Positions 17,674-27,898 of a DNA stretch of 64,000 nucleotides are shown here, piece after piece (the stretch's first letter is position 1; each line of letters begins with the position of its first letter). Below the pieces are notes generated by a model. It did no database searches and had not been told where the DNA came from. It saw nothing but the letters and a program-made list of their open reading frames with translations. This DNA is from Flavobacteriaceae bacterium. GTDB lineage: Bacteria > Bacteroidota > Bacteroidia > Flavobacteriales > Flavobacteriaceae. Made by a program: the position numbers and the translations under genes. Location of the stretch: the NCBI GenBank assembly GCA_004762155.1, contig SIHP01000002.1, positions 186,001 to 250,000 on the forward strand, in the 5' to 3' direction.

Positions 17674-20307
17674 ATGAAAAAAATTTATAAAATCATTATT
17701 GGTATTGTTCTCTTTGTTTTTATACTATTAATCAGTTTACCACTTTTATTTCAAGATAAAATGGTTGCTTTAATTAAAGAAACTGTTAACAATAATATTA
17801 ATGCAAATTTAGATTTTTCGGATGCCGATTTAAGCTTACTAAGAAACTTCCCTAAGGTTTCTTTAGAATTAACAGATGTTGCTGTTACCAATTTTAAACC
17901 TTTTGAAGGAGACACTTTATTTTACACCAAAAGCGTTAATTTAAAATTAAAAATTACTGAGCTTTTTAAAAGTTCTCAAGGACAATTAAATATTAATTCT
18001 TTTACTATAGATAATGCTTTAGTAAATGTTTTGGTTGATGAAAACGGAAAAGCAAATTACGATATTGCTAAAGCGGATGATACTGCAACCATAAGTGAAG
18101 CTACTAAAGATGAAACAGAAGAAGAAGCAAGTACTTTTCAACTTTCTTTAAATTCATATGCAATTACAAATTCAACTATAAATTATATAGATGAGAAAGG
18201 TAAAATGTTTTTAACTTTATCTGACTTTAATCATTCTGGAAAAGGAGATTTCTCTCAACAAAATGTTGAGTTAGATACTGAAACCTCTACTTCTATTAGT
18301 TTTAAAATGGATGAAAGTCAATATATAAACAATTTGCATTTAGATTTAGATGCTGTTTTGGCAATGGATTTGGCTAATAATAAATATTCGTTTTTAAAGA
18401 ACGAAGCACATATTAATCAACTTCCTTTAATTTTTAATGGTTTTGTAAAACTAAACGATACAAACCAAGAAATAGAAATAGATTTTAAAACACCTTCATC
18501 TGACTTTAAAAACTTTTTAGCCTTAATACCAGAAGAATATGCTAAGAATATTGCTGATGTAAAAACAAGTGGAGACTTTAGTGTTAATGGTAAAGTTAAC
18601 GGAATTGTTAGTGAAACTACCATTCCTAAATTAGATATCGTTATCGCTTCACATGATGCTTCTTTTAAATACCCTGATTTACCAAAAAGTGTAGACAATA
18701 TTAATATTAGTGCACAAATTAAAAACACCACAGGTAATATTAAAAATACTTTTGTAGCTGTAGACAAACTTGGTTTTAATATTGGTAAAAATAAATTTGG
18801 CGGAAAAGCTAAAGTAGAAAACATCACTACAAACCCTTATGTTAATGCCAACTTAAACGGAACAATTGATTTAACCGATATTACTAAAGTATATCCAATA
18901 GAAATGGCAAAAGAATTAAGTGGAATTATTACGGCAAACCTTTCTTCTTCTTTTGATATGGACGCAATTACAAACAACAAATATCAAAGAATAAAAAACA
19001 ATGGAACTGTTGAACTTAATAACTTTTTGTTTGATGGAGAAGATGTTGCGAAGCCATTAAAAATAAACAATGCCAAAGTAGATTTTAAAACTGAAAAAAT
19101 AAGTTTATCTAACTTTGATGCAGTTACTGGTGATAGCGATTTAAAAGCTACGGGAACAATTACTAATTTATTAGGTTTTGTACTTTCTGATAAAGATTTA
19201 CAAGGGTATTTTACCTTAAATTCTAATAAATTTAAAGTAAGTGATTTTATGGCTTCTACTACTGGTGAAACCACCACAACTGAAGAAACCTCAACTACAG
19301 AAGATAAAACAAAAACAGCAGAAGCTGTAGAGGCTTTAAAAATACCTGCTTTTTTAGATTGTACTGTAACTGCTAATGTTAAAGAAGTGTATTATGATAA
19401 TTTAAAATTAGATGATGTAAAGGGAACGCTTATTTTAAAAGATGAAAAAGCTACTCTAAAAGATGTAAAAGGAAATATGTTTGGCGGTAGTATTGCCATG
19501 AATGGAACAGTAAACACAAAGCCAGAACAACCTGTTTTTGATGTAGCTTTAGGAATAGATTCTTTTGACATTTCGCAATCTTTTGAAAATATAGAAATGT
19601 TTAAAATGTTATCGCCAGTTGCTAGTGTTTTTCAAGGTAAACTAAACACTACCGTAAATTTAGCTGGAGCTTTAAAAGACGATCTTACTCCTAATTTAGC
19701 TTCCATGTCCGGTAAAGCATTGGCTGAAATTTTAACTACAGATATTGATCCAGAAAACTCACAAGCATTAAGTTTATTAAACAATAACTTAAGTTTTATT
19801 GATTTAAAGAAAGTAGATTTAAAAGACGTAAAAACAAAACTTTCTTTTGATGATGGAAAAGTAAATGTTAGTCCGTTTGATATAAAATACAACGATATTG
19901 GTATTACTGTTGGTGGTAGTCATAGTTTAGATCAAACAATGGATTATAAAGCTACGTTTAATGTTCCTGCAAAATATTTAGGTAAAGAAGTAACCAACTT
20001 ATTAAGCCAATTAGGCGAAAGTGATGGAGATATTACTGTTCCAGTAACAGCAAATCTTTCTGGAGCTTTTACAAGTCCGTCTGTAAAAACAGACTTAAGT
20101 TCTGCTGTAACTAATTTAACCAATCAATTAGTTGAAAAGCAAAAAAACAAGCTAATTAACAATGCTCTTGGTAGCTCTGTTGGTAATTTATTAGGGACTA
20201 ATAATGCTACTAAAACAGACAGCACAAAAACTACTACTGTAAAAGACAAAGCAGTTAAAAAAGTTGGCGATGTTTTAGGTGGTTTATTTGGTAAGAAAAA
20301 GAAATAA
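17674..20307 (+). CDS. AsmA-like family protein
   Basis: An 877-residue protein with one N-terminal membrane anchor (about residues 4-25), followed by a long periplasmic region. It has AsmA-type sequence at the N-terminus (LSLLRNFPKVSLELTDV) and a C-terminal AsmA repeat region. AsmA-like proteins are now thought to be bridge-like lipid carriers between inner and outer membranes; here that role is inferred from the family. A Thr/Glu-rich insertion lies near residues 530-550. The ATG at 17674 is chosen over an in-frame TTG at 17644, because it places the lysine-rich MKKIYK directly before the membrane segment. The gene stands alone with a strong terminator after it. Confidence 0.88.
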   Translation: MKKIYKIIIGIVLFVFILLISLPLLFQDKMVALIKETVNNNINANLDFSDADLSLLRNFPKVSLELTDVAVTNFKPFEGDTLFYTKSVNLKLKITELFKSSQGQLNINSFTIDNALVNVLVDENGKANYDIAKADDTATISEATKDETEEEASTFQLSLNSYAITNSTINYIDEKGKMFLTLSDFNHSGKGDFSQQNVELDTETSTSISFKMDESQYINNLHLDLDAVLAMDLANNKYSFLKNEAHINQLPLIFNGFVKLNDTNQEIEIDFKTPSSDFKNFLALIPEEYAKNIADVKTSGDFSVNGKVNGIVSETTIPKLDIVIASHDASFKYPDLPKSVDNINISAQIKNTTGNIKNTFVAVDKLGFNIGKNKFGGKAKVENITTNPYVNANLNGTIDLTDITKVYPIEMAKELSGIITANLSSSFDMDAITNNKYQRIKNNGTVELNNFLFDGEDVAKPLKINNAKVDFKTEKISLSNFDAVTGDSDLKATGTITNLLGFVLSDKDLQGYFTLNSNKFKVSDFMASTTGETTTTEETSTTEDKTKTAEAVEALKIPAFLDCTVTANVKEVYYDNLKLDDVKGTLILKDEKATLKDVKGNMFGGSIAMNGTVNTKPEQPVFDVALGIDSFDISQSFENIEMFKMLSPVASVFQGKLNTTVNLAGALKDDLTPNLASMSGKALAEILTTDIDPENSQALSLLNNNLSFIDLKKVDLKDVKTKLSFDDGKVNVSPFDIKYNDIGITVGGSHSLDQTMDYKATFNVPAKYLGKEVTNLLSQLGESDGDITVPVTANLSGAFTSPSVKTDLSSAVTNLTNQLVEKQKNKLINNALGSSVGNLLGTNNATKTDSTKTTTVKDKAVKKVGDVLGGLFGKKKK

Positions 20308-20322
20308 TAATATGTTTTATTG

Positions 20323-20369
20323 AAAATTAACTAACCAATGCTATGAAAAAGAATTGGTTAGTTAATTTT
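20323..20369 (+). terminator. Strong Rho-independent terminator after the asmA-like gene
   Basis: A perfect 17-base stem (20323-20339 with 20353-20369; core CTAACCAAT/ATTGGTTAG) with a 13-base loop lies 15 bases past the stop codon and is followed by T residues. Confidence 0.85.
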
Positions 20370-20470
20370 TCACACTAAATAAAGTAGAATTCTTATTAAC
20401 TTATGTTAGAACATTAGTTTCATCAAAAAATTAAATAAACAAACCATCCCCACTATTAAATCCCTAAAAA

Positions 20471-21616
20471 ATGAAAAATCTATTTATTTTAATCAGTTTA
20501 ATCCTATTTATTTCTTTTTCAAAAGCACATGCTACACGTTCAATTTATGTTGATGACTTTGCCTCTATCTTAGGAGATACTTCAGCAGAAAATACATTAT
20601 TGTCGTATGCACAAGCTAATAATATTGAAACTTTATTGCTTTATGAACTTCATCTCGTTCATAACACATATAATTTAACAAACGCTACAACAAATACAGT
20701 TTTAGCAAATTTTATATCTAAAGCAAAAACAAGCTATGGTATTATTAATGTTGGTGCTACTTCTGAAAACGGTAACACATTTACAAATGTTATAGATGTT
20801 TACAACAACAGTAGAAATAATGCTAATGAAAAATTTGATATTTATAATTTAGAATTTGAGTTTTGGAATGATAATTCTACCAATCCTGGTGAAATATATT
20901 GTACCTCTTATTTAACTCCTAACGGGTTAGCTTGCTCTAATGATGGAGCTTTTGAATTCTTTATGTCTAGTTTACAAATTATGAATGATTTGGCAGCAAA
21001 TAATTCGCATCCAATAACTGTAGAAACATATATTGGTTGGCCTACAACAGTTCAAATGAATCAAATAGCAACTAATGTAGACACATTACGTTTACATGCC
21101 TATGTTAGTGACCCAAATAGCGCTTTTTCATATTCAGAAAATAGAATCATTGATATTGCAAATAGTAATCCTGATTTAAATGTCTCTATTCTTTTTTCAT
21201 CGGAACCAGTTTTTATGCAAAGTTGGCTTCTTGAAAATACCATGACAGAAGCTGAAGGCATTTTTATAAGCGATTGGGAAAATGAATCTTCTTCATGGAC
21301 AAACAATATTAACATAGAAGGTTTTACTTATTTTGCTTATACGTTTAATACAGATATTAACACACTTAGTGTTTCATCAATTGATGATCAAAACATATCT
21401 GAAGAAAATATATTGTATCCTAATCCAGTAGAAAACACTATTAACATTGCAAATAGCAATAACTTAATGAACACCGCTGTTTACAATAATCTTGGTCAGT
21501 TTTTATTTGAAACAAAAGAAAAAGAAATTGATGTTAGCACACTTCCAAAAGGGGTTTACTTTTTAAAACTTCTAAACAATGAAGGAAGCTTAGTAAAAAA
21601 AATATTAAAAAATTAA
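20471..21616 (+). CDS. Secreted T9SS cargo protein, TIM-barrel-like, function unknown
   Basis: A 381-residue protein with a signal peptide (cleavage near SKAHA, residue 22) and a C-terminal type A sorting domain of about 70 residues (ILYPNPVENTINI, ending LVKKILKN). That domain targets proteins to the type IX system for cell-surface attachment or release. The middle part, about 25-300, alternates hydrophobic strands and helices. Segments such as YNLEFEFWN, TVETYIGW, LRLHAYVSD and EGFTYFAYTFN resemble the strand ends of a TIM-barrel glycoside hydrolase. No catalytic pair can be assigned, so hydrolase function is only a suggestion. It stands alone between two hairpin- or promoter-bounded genes. 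Confidence 0.75.
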   Translation: MKNLFILISLILFISFSKAHATRSIYVDDFASILGDTSAENTLLSYAQANNIETLLLYELHLVHNTYNLTNATTNTVLANFISKAKTSYGIINVGATSENGNTFTNVIDVYNNSRNNANEKFDIYNLEFEFWNDNSTNPGEIYCTSYLTPNGLACSNDGAFEFFMSSLQIMNDLAANNSHPITVETYIGWPTTVQMNQIATNVDTLRLHAYVSDPNSAFSYSENRIIDIANSNPDLNVSILFSSEPVFMQSWLLENTMTEAEGIFISDWENESSSWTNNINIEGFTYFAYTFNTDINTLSVSSIDDQNISEENILYPNPVENTINIANSNNLMNTAVYNNLGQFLFETKEKEIDVSTLPKGVYFLKLLNNEGSLVKKILKN

Positions 21617-21698
21617 ATTGAATATCTGTAATTAATCATAAAGTATTTCAAAAGAAATCTTTAACATTTCATAATGCTTTTTACTATTCTTAATTAAC

Positions 21699-21706
21699 TA
21701 ATTTTG
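21699..21706 (+). promoter_or_regulatory. Probable promoter -7 box of the DUF5686 gene
   Basis: TAATTTTG matches TAnnTTTG exactly, 22 bases before the start codon. No clear -33 TTG is seen at the expected spacing. Confidence 0.4.
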
Positions 21707-21728
21707 TTCTCGTTAAGAAAAAATAACC

Positions 21729-24191
21729 ATGAAAAGAATTACGCTGCTTTTATTACTATTAAATTCAATTATAATATCAGCACAAATAAGAGGTAAAGTT
21801 GTAGATAAAAACAACGAAACACTTCCTTATGTAAGCATTTATTTAAAAAACTCATTAACCGGTACTACTACTAATGACAGCGGATTATATGAATTAAACT
21901 TAAGAAAAAAAGGCAAACACACAATTGTATTTCAATTTTTAGGATTCAAAACTCTAGAAAAAACGGTTACAATTACTTCGTTTCCATTTACTTTAAATGT
22001 AAAACTAATTCCAGAAGAAGTGTTGCTAAACGAAGTTGAAGTTTCTTCCAAAGAAAATCCAGCGAATAGAATTATTAGAAATGTAATTGCTAACAAAGAA
22101 AAAAACACCAACAAATCTGGTAAATATACTGCTGACTTTTACTCTAGAGGTTTATTTAAAATTAAGGATGCTCCAAAAAAGATTTTAGGTCAAGAAGTTG
22201 GCGATTTAGGTGGCGCATTAGATTCTACAAGAAGTGGAATCATTTATTTATCTGAAACAATATCTAAAATTACATATCAAAAAAAACCAAAAAAATTTAA
22301 AGAAGTTATTGTCGCTTCTAAAGTAAGCGGACAAGACAATGGAATTTCTTTTAATCAAGCTGATGAAGTAAATTTTAACCTCTACAACAACTTAATAACA
22401 ATTGGAGAAACTGACTTATTCTCTCCTATTTCCGATTATGCTTTTAGTCATTATAAATTTAAATTAGAGGGAAGTTTTTACGATAAGAATGGTAAAAATA
22501 TTGACAAAATAAAAATAATTCCTAAACGAGAAAATGACAATGTTTTTAGCGGGTACATTTATGTTGTAGAAGATGATTGGGCTATTTATGCTGCAGATAT
22601 TAATGCTACTGGTTCTCAAATAAACAATCCTGCAATAGATGTTTTACATCTTAAACAAGATTACAATTACGATGAAAAAACACAAATTTGGGCGTTAATT
22701 TTACAAACTATAGATTTTAAAATAGGTTTTTTAGGCTTTAAAATGGATGGCCGTTTTTCTGCTTCTTACACCAATTATAATTTTAATCCTATATATACAA
22801 AAACCTCTTTTGGTAAAGAAGTTTTATCATTTGAAAAAGAAGCTACAAAAAAAGATTCTGTATACTGGAACAAATTAAGACCAGTACCATTAACCTTAGA
22901 AGAGAAGATCGATTATATTATTAAAGACAGCATTACTACTGTACATGAGTCTAAAAAATATTTAGATTCCGTAGATACTAAAAGTAATCGTTTCAAAATT
23001 CTTTCTCCTATTTTGGGCTATACCTATAGAAACTCTTATGATAAATGGAGATTGAATTTTGGTGGTTTAATTGGAAATACTCGTTTTAATACAGTACAAG
23101 GATTTAATACAAGTTTAGATATCAATTATTCCAAAAGAAATAACGACTATGGAAATCGTTGGAACGCAGGAATTCGATTAAATTATGGTTTTTCTGAAAA
23201 AAAATTAAGACCAACCTTCTCTTTTTCTAAAAGCTGGAATAATTTTGACAAACCTTTGCTAACTATTTCCGGTGGTATTAAAGTGAATCAATTTGATGAA
23301 CGTAATCAGATTAGAAATTCTGCCAACACTGTTAACTCGTTATTCTTTAAAAGAAATTATGCTAAGTTTTTTGAAAAAACATATGCTAGAGTTGCTTTTT
23401 CTAAAGAAGCTACAAATGGTATTTACTTTAATTCTTCATTAGAATACGCAAATAGAAAACCGCTACTTAATAGCTCAGATTATTCTTTTTTTAGAAAAGA
23501 CAGAACTTATTTCACCAATAACCCAATAGACAGAAATAGTAGTTTACCTGCAATTGAACAACATGATGTTGTTACAGCAACAGTTACTACACGTATTAAC
23601 TTTGCTAATAAATATGTAAGTTACCCTAACGCACGTTATAATGTCCGTAATAAGAAATATCCTACGTTGTATTTAAGCTATAAAAAAACATTTGGTATTA
23701 ATGATAACAATTTAAGTTCAGATTTAGTTTCTTTAAAAGCAACACAGCGATTTAGAATGGGAAATTTTGGAGACTTTAGATACAATTTAAAATCTGGATT
23801 GTTTTTAAATAAAAAGGACATTTCTTTTGTAGATTATTACCATCCTTTAGGAAATGAAATTCACTTAGCACCTGAAGACAGAATAAATGCTTTTCATATA
23901 CTACCTTATTACCGTTTTAGTACGAATGATAGATATGCAGAGATGCATCTAGAACATAACTTTAAAGGTTTTTTACTAAGTAAGGTTCCGTTATTAAATA
24001 AATTAAACTTTCATACCGTTATTGGAGCTAAAACTTTCTTTTCTGGCGGAACAAAACCGTATACTGAATATTCTATTGGTTTAGACAATCTTGGCTTTGG
24101 TAAATGGCGCTTTTTACGTTTAGATTTTGTAGCATCTCACCATGATAATACAGTACATCGCGGAATTGCATTTAGCATCAATATATTCTAA
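21729..24191 (+). CDS. DUF5686 family outer-membrane protein with carboxypeptidase-regulatory-like domain
   Basis: An 820-residue protein with a signal peptide (cleavage after IISA, residue 18) and an N-terminal carboxypeptidase-D regulatory-like beta-sandwich (about 20-100, IRGKVVDKNNETLPYVSIYL). A long region typical of DUF5686 proteins follows. The C-terminal half is rich in aromatic beta-strands and ends in Phe (GIAFSINIF), so it probably forms an outer-membrane barrel. No plug domain is present, so this is not a TonB-dependent receptor. Function is unknown in the family. It has its own likely promoter and is followed after about 30 bases by the gene coupled to moaD. Confidence 0.85.
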   Translation: MKRITLLLLLLNSIIISAQIRGKVVDKNNETLPYVSIYLKNSLTGTTTNDSGLYELNLRKKGKHTIVFQFLGFKTLEKTVTITSFPFTLNVKLIPEEVLLNEVEVSSKENPANRIIRNVIANKEKNTNKSGKYTADFYSRGLFKIKDAPKKILGQEVGDLGGALDSTRSGIIYLSETISKITYQKKPKKFKEVIVASKVSGQDNGISFNQADEVNFNLYNNLITIGETDLFSPISDYAFSHYKFKLEGSFYDKNGKNIDKIKIIPKRENDNVFSGYIYVVEDDWAIYAADINATGSQINNPAIDVLHLKQDYNYDEKTQIWALILQTIDFKIGFLGFKMDGRFSASYTNYNFNPIYTKTSFGKEVLSFEKEATKKDSVYWNKLRPVPLTLEEKIDYIIKDSITTVHESKKYLDSVDTKSNRFKILSPILGYTYRNSYDKWRLNFGGLIGNTRFNTVQGFNTSLDINYSKRNNDYGNRWNAGIRLNYGFSEKKLRPTFSFSKSWNNFDKPLLTISGGIKVNQFDERNQIRNSANTVNSLFFKRNYAKFFEKTYARVAFSKEATNGIYFNSSLEYANRKPLLNSSDYSFFRKDRTYFTNNPIDRNSSLPAIEQHDVVTATVTTRINFANKYVSYPNARYNVRNKKYPTLYLSYKKTFGINDNNLSSDLVSLKATQRFRMGNFGDFRYNLKSGLFLNKKDISFVDYYHPLGNEIHLAPEDRINAFHILPYYRFSTNDRYAEMHLEHNFKGFLLSKVPLLNKLNFHTVIGAKTFFSGGTKPYTEYSIGLDNLGFGKWRFLRLDFVASHHDNTVHRGIAFSINIF

Positions 24192-24221
24192 GTACTTTTG
24201 CCAAAAATTTATAGTCTATTT

Positions 24222-24776
24222 ATGTTTTACGAAATTCTTGAAAAAGCTAAAACCTCCAAAAAAATTATTGGTCTTAGTTTGTATGGTGAAGTTGGATTTT
24301 ATTGTGGTCTGGTATTGGATTATAGCGATGAGATAATTAAACTACAACAATATACCAAATACGGGAAAAACGACGGAATTACCTTACAACCACTTTCAGA
24401 AATTGAAAGAATTGACTTTGATGATAGTTTTACAAATGCAGTAGAATTTTTAGCGAACAATCAAAAAGCTTTAAACAAATCCAATTATACCAATAAATTT
24501 TATACCGATTTTGATGATGATAATTGGCAAAATCAAGTATTGGATTTATACATTCAAGAACGAAAAGTAATGTTGAGTATTCAAATTAATACAGATGATT
24601 ATTACCAAGGTTTTATTGAAGCCAAAAACGATATTACGTTCTCTTTTAGATGTATTGGCGAGTTAGGTGACGATAAAGGATTGGCCTTTTTTAAAATTGA
24701 AGATGTTTCTAACATCAAAATTGATGATTTGGAATGCAGAAAAAGATTACTTTTATATAATAACAGAAAAAAATAA
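24222..24776 (+). CDS. Conserved hypothetical protein coupled to moaD
   Basis: A 184-residue soluble protein without signal peptide or membrane segment; no family was recognised. The ATG at 24222 (MFYEILEKAK) is preferred over an in-frame TTG eight codons upstream. The sequence is rich in Asp, Asn and Glu with beta-strand character (IGLSLYGEVGFYCGLVLDY, then FSFRCIGELGDDKGL), suggesting a small beta-barrel or SH3/LSm-like fold, which is only an impression. Its stop codon overlaps the moaD start (TAATG), so the two are translationally coupled. A link to molybdenum-cofactor synthesis is suggested by position only. Confidence 0.65.
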   Translation: MFYEILEKAKTSKKIIGLSLYGEVGFYCGLVLDYSDEIIKLQQYTKYGKNDGITLQPLSEIERIDFDDSFTNAVEFLANNQKALNKSNYTNKFYTDFDDDNWQNQVLDLYIQERKVMLSIQINTDDYYQGFIEAKNDITFSFRCIGELGDDKGLAFFKIEDVSNIKIDDLECRKRLLLYNNRKK

Positions 24777-25018
24777 TGCAATTAACAATTCTTCTTTTCG
24801 GTATTACCACAGATTTACTAGGAACTTCATCTATTAATATAGAACTCCCAAAAAACAGTTCTGTTACTGATTTAAAACTAGCCTTAAAAACTAATTTTAA
24901 ACCCTTAGAAAAACTCGAATCTTACGCAGTTGCTGTTAATGAAGCATATGCAAGTGATGAGCTTTTATTAAAGCCAAATGATATTATAGCTATTATCCCA
25001 CCTGTTAGTGGTGGATAA
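24776..25018 (+). CDS. moaD: Molybdopterin synthase sulfur carrier subunit (MoaD)
   Basis: An 80-residue ubiquitin-fold protein ending in the required Gly-Gly (PPVSGG). MoaD is adenylated at this C-terminus and thiocarboxylated. It then donates sulfur to precursor Z within the MoaD-MoaE synthase to make molybdopterin. The start overlaps the stop of the upstream unknown gene. The partner moaE is at 41217-41639, about 16 kb away in the same direction; moaA, moaC and moeA/moeB are not in the window. ThiS is the main alternative, but the motif IAIIPPVSGG and a MoaE in the same window favour MoaD. Confidence 0.9.
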   Translation: MQLTILLFGITTDLLGTSSINIELPKNSSVTDLKLALKTNFKPLEKLESYAVAVNEAYASDELLLKPNDIIAIIPPVSGG

Positions 25019-25026
25019 AACAACAA

Positions 25027-25308
25027 TTACTTCTTCAAATATTTACCAACAAAAAAAGTTCCAAAAGGCAATAAAGACAGCAAGCAAACCATACCAAACT
25101 CTTTGTAGTTCCATTTAAGTATAAACTTTAATACAATTGCTAAAATAATATACGCTACAAATAAAACTCCGTGTGGCATACCAAACATTTTTACGTAAAT
25201 AGCTGTTTTACCTAAACTTTCTAAATATTTATAAGGCATTCCTACAAACATTAATAATAGGTATGAGATACCTTCTAAAAAACTAACTATTTTAAAAATA
25301 TTTATCAT
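25027..25308 (-). CDS. DUF3817 family small membrane protein
   Basis: A 93-residue protein with three hydrophobic membrane segments, beginning MINIFKIVSFLEGISYLLLM. That opening and the later pattern GMPHGVLFVAYIIL are typical of DUF3817 (YdzA-like) proteins, whose function is unknown. The start at 25308 is chosen over one 13 codons upstream, because the extra residues (CLFTRLYINKIK) lie outside the family pattern. It converges on moaD with only eight bases between stop codons. Confidence 0.78.
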   Translation of the reverse strand: MINIFKIVSFLEGISYLLLMFVGMPYKYLESLGKTAIYVKMFGMPHGVLFVAYIILAIVLKFILKWNYKEFGMVCLLSLLPFGTFFVGKYLKK

Positions 25309-25422
25309 CTTTATTTTATTTATATACAGTCTCGTGAACAAACACAAGAAGTTTCAAATGAATCCTTTTTTGTTTTTTCACAACATATCTGTGAAATTAA
25401 ATCCTTTACTATCGCACTGCTA

Positions 25423-27897
25423 TTAAAAATTAACAAACACCCCTAAAGAAAAATCTCTACCTGGTGCAGAAATACTAGAAGCAAATTCTTTATAATGCTC
25501 GTCAAAAATATTATTTAATTGCGCTTGTAATGCAATGTTTTTATTCAATTTATACTTTCCATACACACCCAAAGTCATCCAACTTGGAGAACCGTAATAC
25601 ATATCAATATCTTCTGTCGCATCTGCATTTACAACTGGAGTTTGGTTTTGATTATCAATCCCTTCAGTTAAATTATAATCGCTAATATCTTTATGTGCAT
25701 TAAAACGTAAGTTTGCTCCAGCTTCTAATTTATTATTAACATAATTTAAATTAAAGTTACCAAATAATGGAGGAATAGATGACATTGCTTCATTTGTATC
25801 GTAAGTTCTTCCTTTGGTAAATGTTATTGAACCAGAAGTTGTCCAGTTTTTATGTAATTTACCTTGGTAGCTTGCAGTAAAACCTGTTACATAAGCATTT
25901 CCTTTATTTACATTTGCTACAATATTCCCTTCTTCTCCATCAAATAAAATGGTAGAACTTCCATTTAATTCAAAACCTTCTCTGTAAATATAATTTCTTA
26001 ATAATGTATAATACACATTCGCTCCTATTCTAAATTTTCGATTATTAAAATATTTTTGAACTCCAACTTCTGCATTATGTGCATGCTCTGGCTTTAAATT
26101 TACATTCGGTACCGTAACATCGCCATTCTTCTCTCTAATTTTACCAACATCATCTAAATTTGGAGACCTAAAACCAGAAGATAATACTGTATTTAACTGC
26201 CATGTTTTACTTGGCTTATATACATAACCAACAGTTGCTGTTATTGCTTTATTATTTAGATTTATGTCGCTATCTGGCAATGTAATAAACGTTTGATCAA
26301 CCCAAGTCGCCTGTAAGTTGGTATAGGTAAAACGTACACCTGTATTTAATGTTGAATTTCTAGAAATATCCTGACGATAATCTACATATAAAGCACTACT
26401 TAAATAGCTTCCTCCTCCATCTGCATAACGAGATTGAACAGCAAAATCTAAATCGTCTTCAAAACCATTTATTTCTCCATTTTCTAGAGCTAATGTTTTT
26501 CCGTAAGAGTTTGAATTTACATTATTATACGCCAATTCAAATCCGTAACCTAAATCTCTATCTTTGGCTATTGGAACAGAAAAATCTCCATTAAAACTAT
26601 ATACATCAACATTTTCTTCTCTAAATGATTTTTCTAAACTTCCGAATTTACGTTGAATTCTACTTTCTTTTATATTTTGATATGCTAATGTAAATGTTCC
26701 TTTATTTAACCATTTTTTCTTTGGATTAATATCTAATTGTGGTGAAATAAGTAACCTTTCTTGAGGTCCATAATACCATTCTGCAAATTTCAATGTTCCG
26801 TCATCAACAGTTTCTGTTAAACGATCAAACCTTGGAACATTTGAAGATGTAGAATATTGAATATTTAATTTTAAATCGGTGTTTTTAGATAATGGTACAT
26901 AAAACTTTTGTAAAATATCTAATTGATTAAAACCTGTATTTTTTTGTAAATTAGGATTAGAATTTACAGTTTGATTTTCTACATAATTGTTTGGTGAATT
27001 TTCAGAATAGTAAAACACCTTTCCCCAATCATTAAAACCATGAGAACGATTTTCTCCCATAGTTAGATCACCAAAATCGCTATAAGAAACATTGGTTAAA
27101 CTTGACCATTTTGGAAATTGAAACTCTAAAGAACCACTATTTGTAATTTCATTATTTACTGTTGAATAACGAGATAAAAAATCGCCTTTAATTTCTTTTT
27201 TTGCGGATAACTTTGGTGTTCTTGTATAATAATGAATAACGCCACCCAAAGCATCCGAGCCATATATTACAGAAGATGGACCAAAAACAACTTCTGTTTT
27301 ATCTAATAAATTAGGACTTACAGTTATGGAGTTTTGCAAATGTCCTTTTCTATAAATAGCATTGTTCATACGTACACCATCTACAACCAATAAAACACGA
27401 TTACTTTCCATACCTCTAAGTACAGGACTTCCTCCACCAAATTGTGATTTTTGAACTTTAATACCTGGTATATTCGCTAATAAATCAGCTGAAGTTTGTG
27501 GTGCTATTTTTTGAATTTGATTTTTATTTAAAACTGCAATCTGTTCCGCTATTCGGTTTGTTTTTGCTTCTTTTTTAAATACTGAAACGACTACCTCATC
27601 TAATTGTTCTGATTCTTTAGATAAATACACCACAAAATCATTTATTTCAATATTTTTTTTCTTTTGTGAAAATTCAGAGTAAGAAACATGTGAAAAAGAT
27701 AGTGCTTCTTCTGAAGTAAAAACAGTTATATCTACAACTCCATCTATATCAGTAACTGCTGATTTTGTTCTTTCATTATTATAAACAACTACAGCTTCTA
27801 TAGGCTTACCTGTTTCATTGTCTATAACCGTAATTTTTTGGCCATAAACTGCAACGATAAACAAGAAAAATAATAAAATAGTAATTTGTTGTTTCAT
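25423..27897 (-). CDS. TonB-dependent outer-membrane receptor
   Basis: An 824-residue receptor with a signal peptide (cleavage after VYGQ), a carboxypeptidase-regulatory-like domain (about 20-95) and a likely TonB box near LDEVVVSVF (about 97). The plug domain (about 115-225) contains SPVLRGMESNRVLLVVDGVR, and a 22-strand barrel ends in the terminal Phe (LGVFVNF). The plug-barrel pattern resembles FecA/CirA-type siderophore or metal receptors more than SusC, and there is no SusD partner. The substrate is unknown. It lies one base after recO and so is probably expressed with porZ and recO. Confidence 0.92.
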   Translation of the reverse strand: MKQQITILLFFLFIVAVYGQKITVIDNETGKPIEAVVVYNNERTKSAVTDIDGVVDITVFTSEEALSFSHVSYSEFSQKKKNIEINDFVVYLSKESEQLDEVVVSVFKKEAKTNRIAEQIAVLNKNQIQKIAPQTSADLLANIPGIKVQKSQFGGGSPVLRGMESNRVLLVVDGVRMNNAIYRKGHLQNSITVSPNLLDKTEVVFGPSSVIYGSDALGGVIHYYTRTPKLSAKKEIKGDFLSRYSTVNNEITNSGSLEFQFPKWSSLTNVSYSDFGDLTMGENRSHGFNDWGKVFYYSENSPNNYVENQTVNSNPNLQKNTGFNQLDILQKFYVPLSKNTDLKLNIQYSTSSNVPRFDRLTETVDDGTLKFAEWYYGPQERLLISPQLDINPKKKWLNKGTFTLAYQNIKESRIQRKFGSLEKSFREENVDVYSFNGDFSVPIAKDRDLGYGFELAYNNVNSNSYGKTLALENGEINGFEDDLDFAVQSRYADGGGSYLSSALYVDYRQDISRNSTLNTGVRFTYTNLQATWVDQTFITLPDSDINLNNKAITATVGYVYKPSKTWQLNTVLSSGFRSPNLDDVGKIREKNGDVTVPNVNLKPEHAHNAEVGVQKYFNNRKFRIGANVYYTLLRNYIYREGFELNGSSTILFDGEEGNIVANVNKGNAYVTGFTASYQGKLHKNWTTSGSITFTKGRTYDTNEAMSSIPPLFGNFNLNYVNNKLEAGANLRFNAHKDISDYNLTEGIDNQNQTPVVNADATEDIDMYYGSPSWMTLGVYGKYKLNKNIALQAQLNNIFDEHYKEFASSISAPGRDFSLGVFVNF

Positions 27898-27898
27898 A

